Assembly (NCBI GenBank): GCA_017307855.1
Contig: JAFKGD010000004.1
Coordinates: 186,001-250,000 of the forward strand
DNA from: Burkholderiales bacterium
GTDB lineage: Bacteria > Pseudomonadota > Gammaproteobacteria > Burkholderiales > Burkholderiaceae_C
Reading direction: 5' to 3'
Length of the DNA: 64,000 nt
Position 1 is the stretch's first letter. Each line of letters starts with the position of its first letter. The translations under genes and the position numbers were made by a program. The notes under the pieces were generated by a model. That model was not told the DNA's origin. It made no database searches and saw only the letters and a list, made by a program, of their open reading frames with translations. This document shows positions 25,501 to 33,216 of this stretch, piece by piece.

Positions 25501-27016
25501 GCTCATCGGGAAGAAGGTCGGCGAGGAGGTGGTCGTCGAGGGTTCGTTCCGGATGCGACGGGTCCTGCGCGTCGAAGGCATCAGCTCTGCGTATCGCAGG
25601 CTTCTCGATCAAGCGCGCGTTCAGATGGACCGCTCACTTGAGCCGGTGCCGAACGCCACCTCAATACCGATCGGCACTTCGGCAGACGGAGAGCCAGACT
25701 TTAGCGAGCTCCACGAGCAGCTGAAGAAGCAAAGCGCTCATATCAAGAAGGCGTTCCAAAGCTACAGCACCGCCCCAATAACGCTTGGTGGCTTTGGCCG
25801 GCTGATTGGCAAGGGGCCGGTTGACGTCGTGTGCGGCTGGCCGACGAGCCAGGAAACGCCAGCGATGTTTGTGACAGCAGGCACGTTAGAAGAGCGGCAG
25901 GGCGCACTTGCACTACTGGGCGATTCGACCGCCATCTATGTCGTGGACGCTGCGACGATGGCGGAGCTGACAGCGCTGGGTTCAACTGAAGCACTAAGAG
26001 CGCTGCCAAAGGTCTATGCCACGAGCGAAACGCGGGACATCCTGCGGCGTCGGCTGGAAGAAACCAAGCTGGGGCGAGCGAGTGGAACGCTCCTCGACGA
26101 CGACGGTCGCATGCGCCTTGTCGAATACACAGACCGTGACCGGGAACGCGCGCGCTTGGCCGCGCAGGCGATGGTCGACGCGCTTGAGTCGATATGTGAG
26201 GTGGTCCCTGCATATGGCCCGGAATCGGGCATGGAGCTATTGACACAGCTCGAAAAGGCCATTTCGGATGAGGAGCACGCAGTGCTCCGGCTCGCCGTGG
26301 AGCGCAACCTATGCCTCGTCACTGTCGATGGCCGTCTGCGCAATGTGGCGAGACACGTCAACGTTCGCGGCGTATGGCCCCAAGCCTTGTTGATGCACGC
26401 CACTGCCGTCGGAAAGCTAACGCAACGGGCCTACTCGCACAACACGGTCCAGATGTTCCTGGAAAACCGTTCGTTCGTCTCGCTGGGCCCGCAGGACCTC
26501 TTGCTGATGTGCCATCAGGGCACTCACTGGGCTCGTCACGGCATTGCGCGCTACAAGCGATACCTCGCAGACCCCAGCACAGAGTTCGAGAGCGCGTTCC
26601 GCACGACACTGGATTTCGTGCAGGCGGCTGCGTTCTCATGCACGTACATGGGTGCATTGGCCGAACTGCTGCGTCACCTCCTCGAAGGTCTCACGCGGCA
26701 CAAGGACTGTCCTGAGAAAATTCTGGACGATGTCGAAGAGTTTGTTAGTGTCTTGCTCGGAGAGGGCTCGCCGTACCCTTATCAAACACTGAAGGAGATG
26801 GAGCAAGCGGATAAACAGGCGCGGCTCAAGTATCTGGTCGGTGCAATGATGGAAGGGCACGCGTGGGCACTGAGTCCTGCGCAGGACAGACCTGTCCGCA
26901 TCAAGGTCCTCGCAGTGGGCCGAACTCCTTGGATGGTGTCGAGCAGCGCAGACGAAGATCTGGGCGCACCGCTGCCAGAAACGACGAGCGACACAACTGC
27001 ATCCATCCAGCGTTGA
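22526..27016 (+). CDS. Giant nuclease-like/TPR/GreA-like/PIN protein, candidate defence effector
   Basis: This protein has 1,496 residues from the ATG at 22526; an in-frame ATG at 22454 would add 24, but has no ribosome site. Residues about 25-190 look like a PD-(D/E)xK nuclease fold: GYHTDDLICTL supplies the acid, LLQVKLT the Q-x-K. Residues about 350-930 are helical repeats of TPR type (HLQRGVCTWHLGDAKSSAAD). Residues about 950-1040 resemble the GreA/GreB C-terminal domain (QLIGKKVGEEVVVEG). Residues about 1130-1290 are a PIN ribonuclease domain (IYVVDAATMAEL, then SDEEHAVLRLAVERNLCL and VTVDGRLRNVA with its acidic residues). I recall that this PIN-TPR-GreABC order is named in domain databases; unverified here. 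A sensor with two nuclease ends suits an abortive defence protein. Confidence 0.8.
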   Translation: MQEKSEKTAKSVAGGRGQKRLASPTSTGGAGVTYEVRVQASYLLAMFAGSPTAVLPDATVVELRFQGRVHGYHTDDLICTLRLDDGSTLKALLQVKLTLKAISSDGPFSDSLIAAWYDYQDVSLFHRGSDRLVVVYARDADGSRIYVASQLTQFARTSLTGAEFVRKATAEGFSSKQQRGVFETIRAILTKELGAEPNSDELHDFLRHVWFVPHALATDETPEVASIFDRIKLILGAELGGSPRNIWALLTTACQGLNKDAASLSLANIDTQLSPKLAAAFAAHRGSPVARLPIANLRADPTAGVAAERTFVPGARDNVRMLSVASVRRSGGPVEEIGLSAGRFDSANRVITGQLDAINEKLKQFRYQDARGDVSALGKDLGPFDAHQKARWHLQRGVCTWHLGDAKSSAADFLHAAELFPDDERMMAAGIRGKLLSDDLPAALASGKEAIERFPESIYVWTVYANARILAGQKLSLSDIPAAHRAAADALQLVAASLNQAGDENGAIEVSLQSLNCADAGFYTRQAALSTVLEAATANKVFSTFRLADERMKTALREVTTAFDPRTARLWNVQAPGAVSGAAANLGIALLLQGDREAALAFVQEARAHGVEPPELLRVELEALQQMANVPEMLARGRALLPRLREDAIVGLAQAAANVGDVSLANEALTVAERIATADADVLETLRAIRWIAMWNAKDREAVQVEARLADFASTPSLPVAVSGYRVLQRSDPELAAVALARAEQLVAADPAPENTLLLADLLFDAKEYVKASQLYEKVVPPGQLSELHARLLHAYIRTGNRRKAKKLIEGFPDGWVRDDNARALAIELAQDVGDWPLLKVLAGAQFAREPNQVSSWLFKFMVAARELPIAELQQLLAEAPLALEGSIQQTTQLAAQELRYGLQPKGMQRMYRLRRRKAADVESASALLLAFVSIPELLPNMEESLPAIAAGTHFVLADGSDRIHVTLDPAEVGELPTDEEYHSAQAASVAQLIGKKVGEEVVVEGSFRMRRVLRVEGISSAYRRLLDQARVQMDRSLEPVPNATSIPIGTSADGEPDFSELHEQLKKQSAHIKKAFQSYSTAPITLGGFGRLIGKGPVDVVCGWPTSQETPAMFVTAGTLEERQGALALLGDSTAIYVVDAATMAELTALGSTEALRALPKVYATSETRDILRRRLEETKLGRASGTLLDDDGRMRLVEYTDRDRERARLAAQAMVDALESICEVVPAYGPESGMELLTQLEKAISDEEHAVLRLAVERNLCLVTVDGRLRNVARHVNVRGVWPQALLMHATAVGKLTQRAYSHNTVQMFLENRSFVSLGPQDLLLMCHQGTHWARHGIARYKRYLADPSTEFESAFRTTLDFVQAAAFSCTYMGALAELLRHLLEGLTRHKDCPEKILDDVEEFVSVLLGEGSPYPYQTLKEMEQADKQARLKYLVGAMMEGHAWALSPAQDRPVRIKVLAVGRTPWMVSSSADEDLGAPLPETTSDTTASIQR

Positions 27017-27097
27017 GCTGAAGGTAGGTTCTGTTCGAACTTACGACGGACTGCTCAGGGGCGAAGGCCTGAACGCCTCTCTATGGCCAGTAGCTGA

Positions 27098-27328
27098 CTA
27101 TTCAAACAGGAGTTGAGCGTCGACCTCTCCAGCTTTTGCAGCGCTAACTGAGTCCTCCCAGTCTTCCCAAAGTGCGGCATCTACGGGAGTACCACCTAGC
27201 ACGATGGACATACCGCCAAGTATTGCACCCAACTCCTTGCAGCCCGGATCGTACTTTCGCTGTAGGAAGTGAAACATTACCAAATAGGCTTCTCGCTCTG
27301 ACATTCCGACGATCATTTCCTTGGCCAT
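27098..27328 (-). CDS. Small acidic protein, possibly immunity-like
   Basis: This 76-residue protein reads GMSEREAYLVMFHFLQRKY, then a Gly-rich turn, then TPVDAALWEDWEDSVSAAK. The pattern 'EREAYxxMxxFL...LGxxL...DPAxWEDW' is one I have seen in small hypothetical proteins, some next to toxins, so an immunity or antitoxin role is conceivable. An internal ATG at codon 9 is an alternative start. It is convergent with the giant TPR-PIN gene and closes the low-GC island. Confidence is moderate because it is short and no partner is identified. Confidence 0.55.
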   Translation of the reverse strand: MAKEMIVGMSEREAYLVMFHFLQRKYDPGCKELGAILGGMSIVLGGTPVDAALWEDWEDSVSAAKAGEVDAQLLFE

Positions 27329-27446
27329 CCCGATGTCCGCTTCTCGCCGATCGCGGGGACATCATATTCGTTGGTCGACTGGCGCTTGAGGAGTCGCAGA
27401 GCTGCAGGATTCACGGTCGGGCGGCGCAGTGGTGACCTACCCCCGA

Positions 27447-29114
27447 CTACTGGATCCTCCCCACCGCCCGCTCCGCCACCATGATCGTCGGCAAATTAGT
27501 ATTCGCACTCGGTATCACCGGCATCACCGACGCATCCGCCACATACAGCCCGCCGATGCCATGCACGCCAAAGTCCTCCCCCACCACCGCCATCGGATCG
27601 TCGGCGCGCCCCATGGCGCAGGTGCCGACGGGATGACCCATGGGGCTGATGGACGACAGCAGTTGCGCGTCGGTGATCGGGCGGCCGCCGTGGCGGTGGG
27701 CCACGGGCGCACCGCTCTTGAACGCGCGGCCAAAGATCTGGCGGCGAACGATTTGCGGCGAGTTGGCGGCGGCGCGCGCGGCCAGGGCCAGCGCCTGGCC
27801 CGCCAGGCCGGGGCGGTTGAACTGCTTCATGGCCAGCGCGCCGGGCAGCAGGAAGGCTTCGTTGTATTCGGCGGCCACGGCGGGGTCGCGCAGCAGTTGC
27901 TCGGCCAGGCGCGCGGCCTGCAGCATGCGCGGCGGGTCTGCGGGGTCTGACAGGAAGCGGAAGGCGATGTCGGGGCCCTGCGCCGGGTCTGCGCTGCGCA
28001 GGCGCACGGCGCCGCGAGACTGCGGCGCGTAGAGCGCGCTGCCCACCAGTGCGAAGTGGGGGCCGAAGGCCTGGCCGCTCACGCGGCCGATGATGAAATT
28101 GAACAGGTCGCTGGGCGGGCAGCCCCGCCGGTGCGACGACGAGCGGATGCCGGCCAGCGCGAAGCGGCGCAGCGTATCTGCGCCGCGCTTGCCGCGCGGC
28201 AGCGTGAGCGCGAAGAACAAGTAGGGATGGTTCTGCAGGTTGCGGCCCACGCCCGCTCGGTCCAGCACGGGTTGCACGCCCACGGCGCGCAGTTCGTCGG
28301 CCGGGCCGATGCCCGAGCGCAGCAGCAGTGTGGGCGAATGGATGCCCCCGGCTGCGACAACGACGCGCCCGGCCGGCATGAACACGGGTTCGCCGCGCTG
28401 CATGGCCTCCACGCCGCGCACCGCCCCACCCTGCACGCGCAGCCGCGTGACGAAGGTGTTGGGCACGATCCGCAGGTTGCCGCGCGCGCGCACTTGCGCC
28501 GTCAGGTAGCAGCCCGCCGTGGTCACGCGCGCGTCGTCGTCGCCGATGGCATTGGGCATGGCGAAGAAGCCGTCGCCGGGCTGTTCGTTGATGTCGGGCA
28601 CCCAGGGTAGCCCGGCGCGTTGCGCGGCCTGCGCCATGGCGCGCGCGAAGGCGGGCCACTGCGCCTGCGGCGTGCGGGCGATGGCGTGTGGGCCAGGTGC
28701 GCCTGCCTTGCCGGTGGGATGGTCCAGGTCGTTCTCGATCTGGCGGAAGCGCGGCAGCACGGCGTCCCACGACCAGTGGCTGCCCGCACCGGCCTGGGCC
28801 CAGCGGTCGTAGTCCGACGGCACGCCGCGCAGCGCGAACAGGCCGTTGATGCTCGATCCACCGCCCATCACGCGGGCCTGCGGGTACGGCGCGGGCACGC
28901 TGGCGTCGGTGGCGCGCGCGGTGAGGCCGTCCCAGAAGTAGCGCGCGTTCAGCGTGGCGGCGGGGAAGGCGTCGCGGATGTCGGCCGGCTCGGCGCCGGG
29001 CGCATGGTCGTCTCCGGCTTCCACGAGGACGACGCGGCGCTGCGGGTCTTGCGACAAACGCGCCGCCAGCACGGCGCCGGCCGTGCCGCCGCCCACGATG
29101 AGGATGTCGGTCAC
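27447..29114 (-). CDS. GMC-family FAD-dependent alcohol dehydrogenase/oxidase
   Basis: This 555-residue flavoprotein belongs to the glucose-methanol-choline family and oxidises an alcohol or choline-like substrate to the aldehyde. The FAD Rossmann loop is ILIVGGGTAGAVLAARL, followed by the GMC signature 1 region VMGGGSSINGLFALRG and signature 2 AAGGIHSPTLLLRSGIGP. The C-terminal catalytic His is in SPMGHPVGTCAMG, and the asparagine partner lies in SANTNLPTIMVAERAV. It overlaps the NTF2-like gene by the 4-bp ATGA, so the two are translationally coupled. It is the last gene of the operon 31101 to 27447. Confidence 0.93.
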   Translation of the reverse strand: MTDILIVGGGTAGAVLAARLSQDPQRRVVLVEAGDDHAPGAEPADIRDAFPAATLNARYFWDGLTARATDASVPAPYPQARVMGGGSSINGLFALRGVPSDYDRWAQAGAGSHWSWDAVLPRFRQIENDLDHPTGKAGAPGPHAIARTPQAQWPAFARAMAQAAQRAGLPWVPDINEQPGDGFFAMPNAIGDDDARVTTAGCYLTAQVRARGNLRIVPNTFVTRLRVQGGAVRGVEAMQRGEPVFMPAGRVVVAAGGIHSPTLLLRSGIGPADELRAVGVQPVLDRAGVGRNLQNHPYLFFALTLPRGKRGADTLRRFALAGIRSSSHRRGCPPSDLFNFIIGRVSGQAFGPHFALVGSALYAPQSRGAVRLRSADPAQGPDIAFRFLSDPADPPRMLQAARLAEQLLRDPAVAAEYNEAFLLPGALAMKQFNRPGLAGQALALAARAAANSPQIVRRQIFGRAFKSGAPVAHRHGGRPITDAQLLSSISPMGHPVGTCAMGRADDPMAVVGEDFGVHGIGGLYVADASVMPVIPSANTNLPTIMVAERAVGRIQ

Positions 29115-29620
29115 GCGGGCGCGGCGGCGGGCGCGGTCACCAGGCCGGTGGCGGGGCGCGAGCGGCCGGGCCAGTCGTCTTCGATGAAGGTCACGCGCAG
29201 CTGGATGCGCCAGCGGCCGTCGGCGCCGCGGCGCATGGTGTCGAAGTAGCGGCCCATGCCCCAGACGTGCGACTTGTCGCCCTCGCCTGCGTCGAAGCGG
29301 AACATGTAGCTCACCACGTCGGCGGTGTCGCCCTTCACCTGCACGGTGCTGTTGAGCACCAGGTGCTTGTGGATTTTCTCGGGCGCGTGGGTGTGGGTGG
29401 TGGCGAATTCGCGCGTGCCTTCCAGGCCGGCCCAGCGGTTGACCGTGCCGTCGGGCCGTCGCGTCTCGCGCACGGCGTCGTCGGTGAAGCAGTCCATCAG
29501 CAGTTCGACGTCGCCGTAGTCGAGCGCGTGGCCGTACTGCATCAGCGTGGTGAGGATCGCGTCGCGGTCCTCCAGGGCTTGCACGCGCGCTTTCAGCGCG
29601 GCGACTTCATCGAGAGACAT
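29111..29620 (-). CDS. SnoaL/NTF2-like protein
   Basis: This 169-residue protein has the NTF2-like cone fold used by small dehydratases, isomerases and ring-hydroxylase beta subunits. It shows LMQYGHALDYGDVELLMDCF with the usual Tyr/Asp pair, FTDDAVRETRRPDG, and GRWRIQLRVTFIEDDWPG near the end. Helix 1 begins with a coiled LKARVQALEDRDAI stretch. The start at 29618-29620 gives the natural length. It overlaps the GMC gene by 4 bp and follows FucU, so it probably handles an intermediate of the same pathway. The reaction is not determined. Confidence 0.85.
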   Translation of the reverse strand: MSLDEVAALKARVQALEDRDAILTTLMQYGHALDYGDVELLMDCFTDDAVRETRRPDGTVNRWAGLEGTREFATTHTHAPEKIHKHLVLNSTVQVKGDTADVVSYMFRFDAGEGDKSHVWGMGRYFDTMRRGADGRWRIQLRVTFIEDDWPGRSRPATGLVTAPAAAPA

Positions 29621-29646
29621 CGTCTGTTCACTCCGTAGACAGGATT

Positions 29647-30081
29647 TCAGAAGGCCCGCACCACGCCCTTGGTGAGCACGAAGCAGCCAAAGGGGCGGTT
29701 GTCGGTGGTGGCCACAACCACGAAAGCGCTGGCGGCCAGATCGAAGAAGGCCGCGCGCTCCAGCGGCTGCAGAGGCACGGGGCGGCCTTCGGCGGCGTCC
29801 AGCTCCTGCTGCACGTCGCGGTGCACGTCCATCACGTCGTCGGGCCGCCCGTCGGGCACCATGCGGTGGGCGGCCGGGCCGCCCAGGTCGTCGATGGGCA
29901 TCAGTTGCACGATGGACCGCGCGGCCGCCAGTAGCGAGACGCCGGCCAGCGTCACCACCCGCTCGTGCCGCGAATGCGCCGGGTAGTTGGCGTTGGCCAG
30001 CACCAGCCGGTCGCCATGGCCCATCGCCGCCAGGCACCAGAGCAGATCGGGCGTGAGCACCGGCGGGATGGTCTTGAGCAT
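29647..30081 (-). CDS. FucU/RbsD-family mutarotase
   Basis: This 144-residue protein belongs to the RbsD/FucU family, which interconverts sugar anomers such as alpha- and beta-fucose. The catalytic His22 is in AAMGHGDRLVLANANYPA, as in the family. Later landmarks are MDVHRDVQ and VVATTDNRPFGCFVLTKGVV. Length is normal. It is encoded between a Bug receptor and an NTF2-like protein with a GMC oxidoreductase further on. A sugar or cyclic polyol is thus a reasonable substrate class for this operon. FucU rather than RbsD is favoured by the C-terminal pattern. Confidence 0.9.
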   Translation of the reverse strand: MLKTIPPVLTPDLLWCLAAMGHGDRLVLANANYPAHSRHERVVTLAGVSLLAAARSIVQLMPIDDLGGPAAHRMVPDGRPDDVMDVHRDVQQELDAAEGRPVPLQPLERAAFFDLAASAFVVVATTDNRPFGCFVLTKGVVRAF

Positions 30082-30105
30082 GCGTGCGGCCTGCCGGGCG
30101 GATGG

Positions 30106-31101
30106 CTACCTGGCGGCGGCGCGCAGGTTGCCCTTTTGCACCACGTCTTTCCACTTCGCCATGTCCTTGGTGACCATGGCGCCCAGCGCGGCCGGCGTGC
30201 CGCCCACGGCCACGAAGCCGTTGGCCTTGAGCACGGCAACGAACTCGGGCGCGGCCAATGACTTGTTGATGGCCGCGTTCAGCGTGGCGATGGCATCGGC
30301 TGGCGTGCCGGTGGGCGCGAAGATGGCGAACCAGCTGTTGCCCTCCAGATTGTTGAGGCCCTGCGAGGCGAAGGTGGCCGCGTCCGGCACGAACGACCAG
30401 CGCTCGTTGCCCGTGACGGCGATGGGCCGCAGCCGCCCCGAATCGATGAACGGCTTGAGGCCGGCCGCGTCGAACGTCATGTCCACCTGCCCCGCAGCGA
30501 CGGCCGTGGCCGCCGGCGGCGTGCCCTGGAAAGGCACGTGCAGCAGATCCAGCTTGGCCTGCAGCTTGAAGAGCTCGGCCATCAGGTGATAGCCGCTGCC
30601 CTCGCCCGCGCTGGCGTACGACATCTGCCGGCCGCTCTTCTGGGCGTACTCGCGCAGGTCCTTGAGGTTGTGGATGGGCAAAGCGCTGTTCACCGCCAGC
30701 ATGGCCGGCGAATCGGCCACGTAGGCGACGGGGGCGAAGTCCTTCGCGGGGTCGTACTGCAGCGAAGGCTCCCACGCGGCGGCCACGCTGAAGTTGGCGA
30801 TGGTGCCCAGGTAGATGGTGTAGCCGTCGGCCGGCGACTTGGCCGCGATGGCCGTGCCGATCTTGCCGGCCGCGCCGGCACGGTTGTCGATGAGCACGGG
30901 CTGGCCCAGCTGCTTGCCCAGTTCCACGCCCAGCGCGCGGCCCAGCACGTCGGTGCTGCCGCCGGCGGGCCACGGCACGATGAGCCTCACGGGCTTGTTG
31001 GGGTAGGCCTGCGCCAGCGCGCTGCCGGCGGTGGATGCGGCCACGGCCAGCACGGCGGCGGCGATGACAGAAGTGACTTGACGTCGGTTGGCTTGTCTCA
31101 T
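30106..31101 (-). CDS. Bug/TctC-family periplasmic binding protein (GMC operon)
   Basis: This 331-residue Bug receptor leads the operon Bug-FucU-NTF2-GMC. The signal peptide runs to about residue 31 (STAGSALAQA). Family blocks are YPNKPVRLIVPWPAGGSTDV, AKSPADGYTIYLGTIAN and SAGEGSGYHLMAELFK followed by HVPFQG. The ATG ending at 31101 directly precedes the signal; the frame is open further upstream. It is divergent from the LysR gene at 31194 with a 92-bp gap, the likely control region. It presumably binds the compound metabolised by the operon, perhaps a sugar-derived acid. Confidence 0.92.
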   Translation of the reverse strand: MRQANRRQVTSVIAAAVLAVAASTAGSALAQAYPNKPVRLIVPWPAGGSTDVLGRALGVELGKQLGQPVLIDNRAGAAGKIGTAIAAKSPADGYTIYLGTIANFSVAAAWEPSLQYDPAKDFAPVAYVADSPAMLAVNSALPIHNLKDLREYAQKSGRQMSYASAGEGSGYHLMAELFKLQAKLDLLHVPFQGTPPAATAVAAGQVDMTFDAAGLKPFIDSGRLRPIAVTGNERWSFVPDAATFASQGLNNLEGNSWFAIFAPTGTPADAIATLNAAINKSLAAPEFVAVLKANGFVAVGGTPAALGAMVTKDMAKWKDVVQKGNLRAAAR

Positions 31102-31193
31102 GTTTTCGGCTCCTTGCCGTTGTTGTGGGCCGAATCGTAGGCAGCCTGCTTGCGCCCGTAAAATTAATTCTTTGCGGCCTGTGATTAGCAAAC

Positions 31194-32105
31194 ATGATCA
31201 ATGTGTCGACCCGTGTGCTGCGCGCGCTGATCGCGCTCGACGAGCTGCGCCACTTCTCCCTGGCGGCCGAGCGCTGCAACGTCACGCAGTCGGCGTTCAG
31301 CCAGATGATCGCCAAGCTCGAATCCGACGTCGGCCTGCGCCTGGTCGATCGCGACCGGCGCCGCGTGAGCCTCACGCGCGACGGCGAGCGGCTGGTCGCC
31401 TCGGCCCGCCGCATGATCGCGGAGCTCGACGAGATCGGTGCCGACCTGCGCGACCACGCCAGCATGGGCAAGGGCCGCGTGGCTGTCGCCACTTCACCCC
31501 CCTTCGCGGCGCACTGGCTGCCGCCGCTCATCGCGCAGTTCCGCACCCGGCATCCGGGCGTGCGCTTCGAGCTCTTCGACCACCTGCCGCCACGCTGCCT
31601 GGAGCTGGTGCGGGAGCGCCAGGCCGACTTCGCCATCGTCAGCGCACCCGGGCCGCTGGCGGGGTTGCAGTACCGCGTGCTGTTCCAGGAATCGTTCGTG
31701 CTCGCCTGCCCGAAAGGCCACCGGCTGGCCACGCGCAAGCGCGTCGACCTGGGCGATCTGGAAGGCGTGCACCTGGTGCGCTACGCGCGGGCCGGCAGCT
31801 TCGGCCAGCATCTGGCGTATCACATGCGCGGCATCGCTGTCGACGACGCCATGGAGGTCGAACACCTGCCTACGGTGGCCGGCCTGGTGGCCGCGGGCCT
31901 GGGCGTGAGCGTGGTGCCCAGCATCGCGGTGCCGTTCTTCGACCGGGACAAGGTCGCGCTGGTGCCCCTGGCCTCTCCCGATCTGGAGCGCCCCATCCAT
32001 CTCGTCTGGCAGACCTCGCGCCTGCTGGGCACGGCCCCGCAGGCGTTCGTCGATCTGCTGGAGAAGTCGTTGCCGCGTAGGCGAAAGACAGCAACAGCGA
32101 CCTGA
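31194..32105 (+). CDS. LysR-family transcriptional regulator (GMC operon)
   Basis: This 303-residue LysR regulator has its wHTH at the N-terminus (IALDELRHFSLAAERCNVTQ, then SAFSQMIAKLESDVGLRLVD) and an effector domain (PPFAAHWLPPLIAQFRTRHP, and later LVAAGLGVSVVPSIAVPFFD). It is divergent from the Bug-FucU-NTF2-GMC operon and is its probable activator. The gap contains AT-rich sequence near 31160-31175 (AAAATTAATT) against GC-rich surroundings, where a promoter or LysR site could lie; I cannot define it better. Glutaminase follows 55 bp later on the same strand but is probably unrelated. Confidence 0.9.
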   Translation: MINVSTRVLRALIALDELRHFSLAAERCNVTQSAFSQMIAKLESDVGLRLVDRDRRRVSLTRDGERLVASARRMIAELDEIGADLRDHASMGKGRVAVATSPPFAAHWLPPLIAQFRTRHPGVRFELFDHLPPRCLELVRERQADFAIVSAPGPLAGLQYRVLFQESFVLACPKGHRLATRKRVDLGDLEGVHLVRYARAGSFGQHLAYHMRGIAVDDAMEVEHLPTVAGLVAAGLGVSVVPSIAVPFFDRDKVALVPLASPDLERPIHLVWQTSRLLGTAPQAFVDLLEKSLPRRRKTATAT

Positions 32106-32160
32106 GACGACCGCCCGTGCCGACCCCTGCAGACCGCTCCCCACCCCCGACAATCCCCTC

Positions 32161-33081
32161 ATGACCGCACGCGACTTCCAACCCATCCTCACCGACATCG
32201 TCCACACCCTCACCCCCGATCTCGGCAAAGAAGGCCAGGTCGCGCAGTACATCCCCGCCCTCGCCCGCGTGCCGGCCGCGCAGTTCGGCATGGCCCTGCG
32301 CACCTGCGATGGGCACGAAGCGGCGGCCGGCGCGGCCGATACGGCGTTTTCCATCCAGAGCATTTCCAAGGTGTTCGCGCTGACGCTGGGCATGCGCGAG
32401 ATGGGCGAATACCTGTGGGACCGCATCGGCCGCGAGCCTTCGGGCACGGCGTTCAATTCGCTGGTGCAGCTGGAATTCGAGCAGGGCACGCCGCGCAATC
32501 CGTTCATCAATGCGGGCGCCATCGCGGTCACCGACCGGTTGCTGAACAGTTGCGACCCCAAGGCCGCGATGCTGGATCTGCTGTCGGGGCTGGCGGGCGA
32601 GCCGGTGCATTTCGACGAAGAGGTGGCGGCATCCGAGGCGGCCACCGGCTACCGCAACATCGCGCTGGCCAATTTCATGAAGAGCTTCGGCAAGCTCGAT
32701 CACGACGTGGCCACGGTGCTGGATGCGTACTTCCATCACTGCGCGGTGTCGATGACGTGCCGCCAGCTCGCGCGCGCCACGGGCTACCTGTGCCGCGACG
32801 GGCTGCACCCGTTCACCGGCCAGCCGCTGCTCACCGACAAGCAGACGCGTCGCATCAATGCGCTGATGCTCACCTGCGGCACCTACGACGCGGCGGGCGA
32901 GTTCGCGTTCTCCATCGGCCTGCCGTGCAAGAGCGGCGTGGGCGGCGGCATCGTGGCCGTGGTGCCCGACACCCTGAGCCTGTGCGTGTGGTCGCCCGCG
33001 CTGGATGCGACAGGCAATTCGTTGCTGGGCCGGCGCGCGCTGGAGCTGTTCGCGCAGAAGACGGGTTTGTCGGTGTTCTGA
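32161..33081 (+). CDS. glsA: Glutaminase
   Basis: This 306-residue cytoplasmic beta-lactamase-fold enzyme hydrolyses L-glutamine to glutamate and ammonia. The catalytic Ser-x-x-Lys is in FSIQSISKVFALTLG (Ser-Ile-Ser-Lys), with the conserved Tyr and Asn in the NPFINAGAIAVTDRL segment, and SGVGGGIVAVVP near the C-terminus lining the active site. Length is that of bacterial GlsA/YbgG enzymes. It stands alone between a LysR gene and the convergent metQ. The ATG at 32161 lacks an obvious Shine-Dalgarno sequence. Confidence 0.95.
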   Translation: MTARDFQPILTDIVHTLTPDLGKEGQVAQYIPALARVPAAQFGMALRTCDGHEAAAGAADTAFSIQSISKVFALTLGMREMGEYLWDRIGREPSGTAFNSLVQLEFEQGTPRNPFINAGAIAVTDRLLNSCDPKAAMLDLLSGLAGEPVHFDEEVAASEAATGYRNIALANFMKSFGKLDHDVATVLDAYFHHCAVSMTCRQLARATGYLCRDGLHPFTGQPLLTDKQTRRINALMLTCGTYDAAGEFAFSIGLPCKSGVGGGIVAVVPDTLSLCVWSPALDATGNSLLGRRALELFAQKTGLSVF

Positions 33082-33216
33082 TCGGCCGACGCCGCAGCGC
33101 CCGGCGTGATTTCATGAAAGGTGCAGGCCGGGGCGGGCAAGGCGCCCCTCAGGAGACGATGCAACCCCATCGCCCTGTCTGCCCCGGCCCGCGAACCGGC
33201 TGCGGAAGCTCGGCGA

